11,506 nt of DNA from Planctomycetota bacterium (GTDB lineage: Bacteria; Planctomycetota; Planctomycetia; Isosphaerales; Isosphaeraceae), in assembly GCA_021818605.1 (NCBI GenBank), contig JAKAUH010000712.1:493-11998 (forward strand). Reading direction: 5' to 3'. Under the pieces are notes generated by a model. That model ran no database searches, was not told the origin of the DNA, and was given only the letters and a program-made list of their open reading frames with translations. The translations under genes were made by a program, and so were the position numbers. Shown one piece after another: positions 6,918-11,506 of the stretch; position 1 is the first letter of the stretch, and each line of letters starts with the position of its first letter.

Positions 6918-7691
6918 TCACTCCGGCTCGCGCTCCGAGCGGTAGAAGATCCGGCAACCTGGCCGCAGCTTCCTCAGCCGCTGCACGCCCGCGACCGTCA
7001 GCCCGACGCGGCAGATGTGCAGCTCCTCGATCGACGCGAAGCCAGCCAGGGCCGGGATGGCCGCGTCGGTGACGCGCGTATCGTCCAGCCAGAGGATCTT
7101 CAGCCGGGAAAGCGGCTTCAGATCGGCCAGGCCCCGGTCGGTGACTTCGGTATGGCCGAGGTGGAGGCTCGTCAGGCTGGTCAGCTTGCCGACGTGGCGC
7201 AGTCCCACGTCGGTGATCCGGTCGCCGCGCAGGCCGAGGTAAGACAGCCGGCGCAGGCTCACGAGGTGGGCGAGTCCGGCGTCGGTCACCCGCGTCTGGC
7301 CCATCGGCAGGTGCTCCAGCCGCTTCAGGCCGGCCAGGTGGGCGAGTCCGGCGTCGGTCACCCGGGTGCGGTACAGGTTCAACCAGACCAGGCGCTTCAA
7401 CCCGACGAGCCGGCGCAGGCCGTCGTCGCCGATTTCGGTCCGCTCCAGTGAGAGGTCGGTCAGGGCGCCGAAGCCGGCGAGATTGTCGAGGCTCTCATCC
7501 TTCGCCGCAGTCCCGTTGAGGTTGACCTCCACGACGGTCCCGTCGCGCTCGAAGACCGCGCCGCCGATCCGTCGCAGTGCGATGATCCGAGCCTTCTGGT
7601 CGGCTCCGGGCTCATCCGCCGGGATCGATCCTGTCGCGACCGCCAGGAGGGCGACGGCTGCCGTGACGGCGAGGGGATGCGGGGAGATCAT
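6918..7691 (-). CDS. Secreted leucine-rich-repeat protein
   Basis: The product has 257 residues from the ATG at 7691, chosen because it opens into a signal peptide (MISPHPLAVTAAVALLAVA, cleavage around IPADEP); ATG codons at 7718 and 7736 in the same frame add a leader without signal-like character. After a variable region with VVEVNLNG (about 53-60) come roughly six 24-residue repeats of the pattern LxxLxLxxTxVTDAGLAHLxxLxR, a form common in planctomycete leucine-rich-repeat proteins. Two adjacent units are nearly identical in DNA. The C-terminus (LRKLRPGCRIFYR) is a typical cap where the last repeat ends in a charged tail. The solenoid probably binds protein or glycan outside the cytoplasm; no catalytic domain is present. 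It is transcribed alone, convergent with the aldolase and divergent from the DUF4337 gene. Confidence 0.88.
   Translation of the reverse strand: MISPHPLAVTAAVALLAVATGSIPADEPGADQKARIIALRRIGGAVFERDGTVVEVNLNGTAAKDESLDNLAGFGALTDLSLERTEIGDDGLRRLVGLKRLVWLNLYRTRVTDAGLAHLAGLKRLEHLPMGQTRVTDAGLAHLVSLRRLSYLGLRGDRITDVGLRHVGKLTSLTSLHLGHTEVTDRGLADLKPLSRLKILWLDDTRVTDAAIPALAGFASIEELHICRVGLTVAGVQRLRKLRPGCRIFYRSEREPE
7264..7364 (-). repeat. Near-recent internal duplication in the leucine-rich-repeat gene
   Basis: A 29-base segment at 7264-7292 recurs exactly at 7336-7364. The offset of 72 bases equals one 24-residue repeat. It encodes TRVTDAGLAHL in both units. Identity at DNA level, including third positions, suggests recent unit duplication or gene conversion. 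Confidence 0.85.
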
Positions 7692-7872
7692 GGGTTTCGG
7701 CTCCCAGGGAGCGGCCATGGTCGCCAACCCACGCACGGGGCCCGGCCACCGTCATGCTACCCGGCAGACCGGGTCCTCTTCGAGAGGAGGACGAATCGCC
7801 GACGTCTCCCTCGACCGTGCCGGCCACTCCTTCCATCTGGCGTCGAACCATCGCCCCGATTAGGACAGATCG

Positions 7873-7892
7873 ATCCCATCCCATCCCATCCC
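7873..7892. repeat. Short tandem ATCCC repeat (four units)
   Basis: Four perfect ATCCC units lie 25 bases before the DUF4337 start codon, just upstream of its Shine-Dalgarno. A five-base unit in a leader could vary in number by slippage and alter translation; this is inference only. Confidence 0.7.
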
Positions 7893-7917
7893 GCTTCCTG
7901 TCTTCGAGGATTCAGCC

Positions 7918-8493
7918 ATGGAAGAAGGTCCCGAGCCGCACGAGTGGGTCGAGCGCACCGCCGAGGAGCATCACCATCGATCGGCCGGGCCTGGCGAGGA
8001 GTCGGCGAGGAAGGTCCCGGCGATCACAGCCGCGGTCCTGGCCGTCCTCGCGGCGATCGGGTCGCTGATGTCGGGCCATGCCGCCAATGAGGCGATCCTG
8101 GCCCAGGCCCGGGCGACCGACCAGTGGGCGTTCTACCAGGCCAAGGGGACGAAGGAGCATGTGGTCGAGGTCGGGGCCGAGGTGCTCGAAGCCTTGACCG
8201 GGGGAGGGGCCGGCACCGACAGGGCCGGGAAGGCGGCGGAGCGGTTGCGCAGCGAGACCGCGCGGTACGCCGGCGAGAAGGAGGAGATTCGCCGCGAGGC
8301 CGAGCGCATCGAGGAGGAAAGCCGCCACGAGTACCGCAAGCACATCCGCTTCGCCCTGGGCATCTCCATCTTCCAGGTCGGGATCGTCCTGGCCTCGATC
8401 TCGTTGCTGGTCCGCTACCGCTGGCTCTTCCTCGCGAGCCTCGTCTGCGGGACCGCAGGCGTTGTCAGTCTGGTCGTGGGGCTGTTGAGCTAG
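7918..8493 (+). CDS. DUF4337-type membrane protein
   Basis: The product has 191 residues. A hydrophilic N-terminus with a histidine cluster (EEHHHR, 17-21) leads into a first membrane segment at about 33-52 (VPAITAAVLAVLAAIGSLMSG). The next segment, HAANEAILAQARATDQWAFYQAK (54-76), is the recognisable signature of DUF4337, followed by a charged, probably coiled-coil region (103-142, KEEIRREAERIEEESRHEY). Two more membrane segments follow at about 144-164 and 168-190. The charged middle would form a helical hairpin on one side of the membrane. Family function is unknown. The start has a GAGGA Shine-Dalgarno at 7906-7910, seven bases upstream. It stands alone, divergent from the leucine-rich-repeat gene, with no clear promoter in the 226-base gap. 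Confidence 0.85.
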   Translation: MEEGPEPHEWVERTAEEHHHRSAGPGEESARKVPAITAAVLAVLAAIGSLMSGHAANEAILAQARATDQWAFYQAKGTKEHVVEVGAEVLEALTGGGAGTDRAGKAAERLRSETARYAGEKEEIRREAERIEEESRHEYRKHIRFALGISIFQVGIVLASISLLVRYRWLFLASLVCGTAGVVSLVVGLLS

Positions 8494-8562
8494 AGCGCAT
8501 TGCAGATAGGTGGCTCACGGAGGGGCCGGGCTGGCTCAGAGTCTGTGCCGGCAGGTCTTCCA

Positions 8563-8607
8563 GCCCCCGTCAGGGGGCGATCGGACGTAGCCGGGGGGCG
8601 TCAGCCC
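8563..8607 (-). repeat. REP-like palindromic element, copy A
   Basis: It combines a perfect small hairpin (GCCCCC at 8563-8568, GGGGGC at 8573-8578, loop GTCA) with a 25-base unit at 8583-8607 whose reverse complement matches 24 of 25 bases of copy C. The core, read on the minus strand, is GGGCTGACGCCC. Confidence 0.75.
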
Positions 8608-8651
8608 ACCGGGCTCGGACCGCAGCGACACACACCCAATCCTCTCGACGG

Positions 8652-8698
8652 ACCCACCCGGCCGCGACCCCGCCACGTGGGGTCGCGGCCGGGTGGGT
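8652..8698. repeat. Perfect 20-bp inverted repeat (long GC hairpin)
   Basis: Bases 8652-8671 and 8679-8698 are exact reverse complements with a 7-base loop (GCCACGT). It is about 160 bases after the DUF4337 stop, lacks a T-run and lies between REP-like copies A and B, so it may be a terminator for both strands, an RNA-stabilising hairpin or part of a larger composite repeat. Confidence 0.9.
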
Positions 8699-8740
8699 GA
8701 AACGATGGCTGGGAGATGAGGGTTCGCATGACGGTCCGGG

Positions 8741-8764
8741 GGGCTGACGCCCTCGCTCGACTAC
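8741..8764 (+). repeat. REP-like element, copy B
   Basis: It carries the same GGGCTGACGCCC core as copies A and C, but its right flank (CCCTCGCTCGACTACACA) resembles the reverse complement of the left flank of copy C, where 14 of 18 bases agree. This suggests units joined in different orientations. Confidence 0.6.
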
Positions 8765-8898
8765 ACAAGCGTCATAGCATCCATACATGTTTTTGCCGCA
8801 ACCCAAGCGTCTCAAAGGAGCTGCGCGTCATATCGCGATTGCAAGCACTTGCGACATAAACCATTGGCATGAAGAGGTTTATGACTTGCGTAGTACAG

Positions 8899-8945
8899 CG
8901 AGGGCTGACGCCCCTCGGCTACGTCCTGACGCCCACTTCGTGGGC
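8899..8945 (+). repeat. REP-like palindromic element, copy C
   Basis: It contains a 6-bp stem CGAGGG/CCCTCG (8899-8917), the 25-base unit at 8902-8926 that is an inverted copy of A, and a second hairpin GCCCAC/GTGGGC (8931-8945) with a TTC loop. Copies A and C are therefore inverted partners about 300 bases apart. Confidence 0.75.
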
Positions 8946-9008
8946 TTCCGGAGCAGACTCGAACCTCCCGCTCTCGCCCGTCCGCCACGCGACCGCAACG
9001 CGCTCTAA

Positions 9009-9044
9009 GGCGATCGGCAGAAAGAACCGTACCCGCCGATCGCC
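9009..9044. repeat. Perfect 10-bp inverted repeat upstream of the insertion sequence
   Basis: GGCGATCGGC (9009-9018) pairs exactly with GCCGATCGCC (9035-9044) across a 16-base loop. It lies about 60 bases left of the proposed IS end and about 170 bases before the transposase start. Confidence 0.6.
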
Positions 9045-9104
9045 GCAATCCTGTCGGGCCAGCATGTCTGCCGGGTAGAATTGCACCGAACGATCGCCTA
9101 ACAA

Positions 9105-9126
9105 GCCCTATAAAAACAATGATCCG
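9105..9126 (+). repeat. Left terminal inverted repeat of the IS
   Basis: The inner 11 bases (9116-9126) match the reverse complement of 10914-10924 at 10 positions; the outer half is A+T-rich in both ends. TATAAA at 9109-9114 within it could serve as a -10 for the transposase, although no well-spaced -35 is seen. Confidence 0.45.
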
Positions 9127-9214
9127 TAAGAGGGCTAGAAGGTCCGTTGTTTCGGATGTAATATCTTGGGTGGTCTAGCACATCCAGAGATCTTGCAACA
9201 GCAGAGGTGTCAGG

Positions 9215-10483
9215 ATGCCTTACGCCTGGCCCCAGGATACGGATTTCGTTCGCTGGGAACTCGATGTCCTCAAGCGCGACTGCCCGTCTTGTGGACGCAT
9301 GATGCATATCTGCGATCATCGCTACCGCCACTTCCATACTCTTGAAGGGCCGGTGGAACTGGTCTGCAAGCTCAACCACTGTCCCGATCCTCACTGTCCC
9401 GGCCACGCCACGACCACCAACCCCGAGGTCGAAGTCTCCATCGCTCTCCCCAAGTGGGCCATCGGCTGGGATGTCCTCTGCTGGATCGGTCATCGCCGCT
9501 GTGCGCGGCACTGGTCCACCTCCCAGATCCAATCCGAACTGTTCGACTCCTACGGCATCAAGCTGTCGGCGGATTCTCTCGCCCGCTATATCCGTCACTA
9601 CCAGATCATGCTCGCTGCGCGGCACCAGGACCCTGCAACCCTGCGGCAGCAGTACGAATCGGTCGAGGAGATCATTCTCGCGATCGACGGCCTTCAGCCC
9701 GAGAAGGGTCATGAAACCCTCTACGTGGTCCGGGAGTTGACCCAGAAACGGGTCTGGTTCGCCGAGACGTTGATCTCCGCGACAGCGGACGAAGTACGGC
9801 GGCTGATCGCCCAGGCCAGGACGTGGGCTGAAGCGTTGGGCAAACCCGTGGCCCTGTGGTTGTCGGACCGGCAGGAGGCCTTCGTGACGGGGATCGCAGC
9901 CGAGTTCCCCAACGTGCCGCACCGCTACTGCCAGAACCACTTCCTCCGCGACCTGGCCAAGCCCGTGTTGGAGGCCGATAGTCACGCCAAAGTCCAGATG
10001 CGCCAGAAGGTGCGTGGCCTGCGGAAGATCGAACAGGCGGTGCTCCAGCGTCAAGGCACCGAGACCTCGGAGAACACGGCCGGAGACGATGCTCAAGCCA
10101 CGGTCCCGATCACCGGAGGGCCAGCGGACCGGCCCCCAGCGCAGGCTGATCCAGCGGGTGCCGTGGTGCTCGATTACTGTGCGGCAGTCCGCGGCATTCT
10201 CAACGACGATCAGGGTGGACCGCTCCAGCCTCCCGGGTTACGGATGGCCGAGGCTTTGGGTGATGTTCGCGAATCGATCCAGCGCAACCTGGACGAGAAA
10301 AAAGGGGGTTCGCAGAGAAGCAACTGGGCCGCCTGGCGGGTTGCATCGACCGCGGCCTCGACGAAGTTGAGGCCGAACAAGAGACGATCCGAGGCCATGT
10401 CAAGGACATCGAGGAAGTTGCGGCGACCTGGAATCCCGGCGGTGGAAGTGGCCCGGACCGCCAGAAGAAGTTCGAGGGGTTGA
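9215..10483 (+). CDS. Transposase, N-terminal and catalytic part (frame ends early)
   Basis: The frame starts at an ATG with AGAGG seven bases upstream. Residues 23-61 hold paired cysteines and histidines (CPSC, CDH, C51, C56, C61) that look like a zinc-binding DNA-recognition domain. A helix-turn-helix-like segment follows (about 100-130). Catalytic RNase-H-fold signs are D158 (ILAIDG), D218 (WLSDRQ) and YCQNHFLRDL at 238-247, whose C-x2-H matches the C2H motif of MULE/IS256-like transposases. A low-complexity linker lies at about 280-316. Real coding ends near residue 363 (10303); the last 57 residues (Ser/Arg/Ala-rich) are read out of frame, and the true C-terminus continues in the -1 frame. 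Whether the product is functional depends on frame change at the A6G5 run. Confidence 0.8.
   Translation: MPYAWPQDTDFVRWELDVLKRDCPSCGRMMHICDHRYRHFHTLEGPVELVCKLNHCPDPHCPGHATTTNPEVEVSIALPKWAIGWDVLCWIGHRRCARHWSTSQIQSELFDSYGIKLSADSLARYIRHYQIMLAARHQDPATLRQQYESVEEIILAIDGLQPEKGHETLYVVRELTQKRVWFAETLISATADEVRRLIAQARTWAEALGKPVALWLSDRQEAFVTGIAAEFPNVPHRYCQNHFLRDLAKPVLEADSHAKVQMRQKVRGLRKIEQAVLQRQGTETSENTAGDDAQATVPITGGPADRPPAQADPAGAVVLDYCAAVRGILNDDQGGPLQPPGLRMAEALGDVRESIQRNLDEKKGGSQRSNWAAWRVASTAASTKLRPNKRRSEAMSRTSRKLRRPGIPAVEVARTARRSSRG
10298..10308 (+). other. A6G5 homopolymer junction: putative frameshift or slippage site
   Basis: In the initial frame the codons read GAG AAA AAA GGG GGT. Coding continues sensibly only after a step of -1, giving KK then RGFAEKQLGR. 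A single extra A or G in the transcript, or a -1 ribosomal slip, would fuse the two frames. The classical A AAA AAG heptamer is present in the letters but not in the correct phase, so transcript slippage or a real mutation fits better than standard ribosomal frameshifting. Both frames are open together between 10264 and 10480. Confidence 0.65.
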
Positions 10484-10905
10484 TCGATCGGTTCAAGCGG
10501 AGTGCGGATACGATCCGTCAGCAGATGGCCCGCGTGATGATCAGCTTCCTTGCGGGGCTATTCGTGGGAGAGGGGAAGTTCGAGGCGATCCGGGACAATC
10601 TTGATCTGGAGCGTTGGTTTCGCTTGCCCAAGAGTCATGAGCGGCGGATTCACGGGCACCGCCACGCGGGGATTCGGATCGTTCAAGAGGGACCGACGTT
10701 GGTGCATGCCCTGGATGCCCACGCGGCCCATCCTGCCCCCTTTACTGCGGAGGAGTTGCTTCCGTATCGGACAGCCCGCGAGCCGCCGAGCCAAAAGGAG
10801 GCGATGGACCGACGGAAGATCATGAGGAAGGCGCGATCCCCGAAGAAGCGGCCGTTGCTCCTGGCCGACCTGGAGCGGCGTTATCGGGAATCGCCGGCGA
10901 TTTAG
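10303..10905 (+). CDS. Transposase, C-terminal part in the -1 frame
   Basis: About 200 codons without a stop continue the transposase: FAEKQLGRLAGCIDRGLDEV, then a helical stretch, then FVGEGKFEAIRDNLDLERWF, HERRIHGHRHAGIRIVQEGP and a basic tail ending RRYRESPAI. The composition is balanced and the N-D-L-D-L-E-R-W-F segment is a plausible site of the third catalytic acid. No start codon with a Shine-Dalgarno marks an independent gene; the first ATG in frame is at 10480, so expression most likely depends on fusion with the upstream frame. A joined product would be about 563 residues. If no frame change occurs, the element is a pseudogene. Confidence 0.75.
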   Translation, partial: RGFAEKQLGRLAGCIDRGLDEVEAEQETIRGHVKDIEEVAATWNPGGGSGPDRQKKFEGLIDRFKRSADTIRQQMARVMISFLAGLFVGEGKFEAIRDNLDLERWFRLPKSHERRIHGHRHAGIRIVQEGPTLVHALDAHAAHPAPFTAEELLPYRTAREPPSQKEAMDRRKIMRKARSPKKRPLLLADLERRYRESPAI

Positions 10906-10913
10906 CTTTGTCG

Positions 10914-10935
10914 CGGATCGTTGTATAAAAATGGG
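10914..10935 (-). repeat. Right terminal inverted repeat of the IS
   Basis: Partner of 9105-9126. It starts 9 bases after the transposase stop codon, which is typical spacing for a compact IS, and its outer bases merge with the TGGGGAC end of the adjacent 279-bp element. Confidence 0.45.
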
Positions 10936-11210
10936 GACTGGCTCGAATGGCGCTGACTTAGGGAGCAACTAATTGGCAGTCATCGGTTTACGGAAAGCCG
11001 CCGATCAGGCCAAGTGCATTAACTTAAATGTGCTAATTCGTTTTTTTGACACAAAAGCCGGCTGATTCTCAATAATGTACGATTAATTCCATGTGGGTGG
11101 CACTGTTTCAATAATGACGTCTTTGGTCGTAACCTAATGGCTAGTAAGGACTTGTGTTTATTTCAGCGCCATTCGGGAGTGGCTCCGAGTCTTCGAGGTG
11201 CCCGTCCCCA
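10932..11210. mobile_element. MITE-like 279-bp element with inverted ends
   Basis: The outer ends TGGGGAC (10932-10938) and GTCCCCA (11204-11210) are reverse complements, and a perfect 13-base inverted repeat, CGAATGGCGCTGA (10944-10956) with its complement at 11163-11175, lies inside them. The right side carries an extra 23 bases or so between the two blocks (GGAGCC and CCTCGAAGAC pieces). The interior is clearly AT-richer than the rest of the window and has no open frame of note. The ends resemble REP/IS-derived repeats; no protein is encoded, so it would depend on a transposase elsewhere. Confidence 0.55.
11046..11076 (+). promoter_or_regulatory. Promoter-like pair inside the AT-rich element
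   Basis: A perfect TTGACA (11046-11051) follows a T7 run, and AATAAT (11071-11076) lies 19 bases downstream. Spacing is longer than ideal and no plus-strand gene follows within the window, so this may be chance in AT-rich DNA. Confidence 0.25.
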
Positions 11211-11263
11211 CTTTGTTAGGGCCTCCAAGGAGATTCACGTAAGAGCGAAAGCGGTGCGGGGAG

Positions 11264-11336
11264 TCGGCGGACGGTGCCGCCTCCTACAGGCGCCGAATTC
11301 GGCCGTTTTCTTGTAGGAGGCGGCTCCGTCCGCCGA
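11264..11336. repeat. Long REP-type inverted repeat (25-bp arms, one mismatch)
   Basis: Bases 11264-11288 and 11312-11336 are reverse complements apart from a T-T mismatch (11275/11325). The 23-base loop contains the perfect palindrome CCGAATTCGG (11293-11302). It lies between the MITE-like element and the 3' end of the minus-strand gene at the right edge, so it could end transcription from that gene, or be a dispersed intergenic repeat. Confidence 0.85.
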
Positions 11337-11389
11337 TCTTCGCCTTTCCTGTTGCGTGGACCCAATTAGCGTCCTGTCGCTGGATCGCG

Positions 11390-11506
11390 TTAGACGATCA
11401 ACGGAGCCGGCGCGGCCCTGCTGAAGGTCAGTATCTGCGACAGCCGCGTCAATTCCGGGAGGGCGGCGGACTCGAGCAGCACGACGACCGTTCCGCCGCT
11501 CCCAGA
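11390..11506 (-). CDS. C-terminal end of an unidentified protein (rest beyond right edge)
   Basis: Reading leftwards from the window edge, 38 codons are open to a TAA at 11390-11392. The segment SGSGGTVVVLLESAALPELT continues to RAAPAPLIV and has a beta-strand followed by an amphipathic helix, with codon use (G/C third positions) like the neighbouring genes. The family could not be recognised from so short a tail. The chance of a random open frame this short is not negligible, but the composition is protein-like and the palindrome just after the stop suits a gene end. Confidence 0.45.
   Translation of the reverse strand, partial: SGSGGTVVVLLESAALPELTRLSQILTFSRAAPAPLIV

Larger units (their letters stand above)
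8494..9214. other. Repeat-rich intergenic region, no supportable gene
   Basis: About 720 bases hold no open frame with protein-like composition on either strand. They contain several REP-like palindromes (listed separately), a perfect 20-bp hairpin, and an AT-richer island (about 8765-8890) with short inverted repeats: GCAAG/CTTGC at 8841-8852 and CATAAACC/GGTTTATG at 8855-8883. The right part, from about 9105, is the left end of the insertion sequence. Confidence 0.7.
9105..10937 (+). mobile_element. Insertion sequence with frameshifted DDE (C2H-type) transposase
   Basis: The element is defined by its transposase and by imperfect terminal inverted repeats. The left end has ACAATGATCCG at 9116-9126 and the right end has CGGATCGTTGT at 10914-10924, which is its reverse complement except at one base of eleven; similarity extends outward at 15 of 22 aligned bases (9105-9126). 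The exact tips and any target duplication could not be fixed, because the right end runs into another repeat (TGGGGAC at 10932). Total length would be about 1.83 kb. The family name is not assigned with confidence. Confidence 0.6.

Noticed and set aside
8951..9008. tRNA-like signal on the minus strand (GGTTCGAGTC, resembling a T-arm)
   Set aside because: The flanking bases do not pair into T, anticodon or acceptor stems; at most a chance match or decayed remnant.
8494..9214. CRISPR array or small genes in the repeat-rich gap
   Set aside because: Repeats are few, irregularly spaced and in mixed orientation; open frames have no ribosome site with protein-like composition.
10298..10304. Classical A AAA AAG ribosomal frameshift heptamer
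   Set aside because: The letters are present, but the reading phase is G AAA AAA, so the standard tandem slip does not apply directly.

Overview
The window looks like chromosomal DNA of a planctomycete, probably of the Isosphaeraceae type. This is inferred from very high G+C, twin-arginine Gfo/Idh/MocA oxidoreductases, an exported toroid (squalene-cyclase-like) protein, a SIMPL protein, a leucine-rich-repeat protein of the planctomycete kind, a DUF4337 protein and repeat-rich intergenic DNA. No marker gene is present, so the placement is by gene style only.

Layout. (1) 1-3927, minus strand: a three-gene operon. It reads from an exported protein with a PQQ-type beta-propeller (1825-3927), to an exported SIMPL-domain protein (932-1828), to a Tat-exported alpha/alpha-toroid protein that runs off the left edge (1-935). 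Both junctions are 4-base ATGA stop/start overlaps, and the first two products share unusual tyrosine runs. (2) 3928-4350: divergent intergenic region with a reasonable minus-strand promoter. (3) 4351-6853, plus strand: a Tat-exported Gfo/Idh/MocA oxidoreductase, a strong hairpin, a promoter, then a DapA-superfamily aldolase/lyase that lacks residues of true DHDPS and probably acts on another substrate. (4) 6918-7691, minus strand: a secreted leucine-rich-repeat protein, convergent with the aldolase. (5) 7918-8493, plus strand: a DUF4337 membrane protein. (6) 8494-9214: about 720 bases without a supportable gene, filled with REP-like palindromes. (7) 9105-10937: an insertion sequence with a DDE transposase of C2H (MULE-like) type split by a -1 frame change at an A6G5 run. 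(8) 10932-11389: a 279-bp AT-richer MITE-like element abutting the IS, then a long REP hairpin. (9) 11390-11506, minus strand: the C-terminal end of a gene entering from the right.

The left two thirds is ordinary chromosomal coding DNA; from about 8500 onward the window is a repeat and transposon landing zone. The best leads are the tyrosine-rich exported operon, the altered active site of the aldolase, and the nested repeats around the frameshifted transposase.
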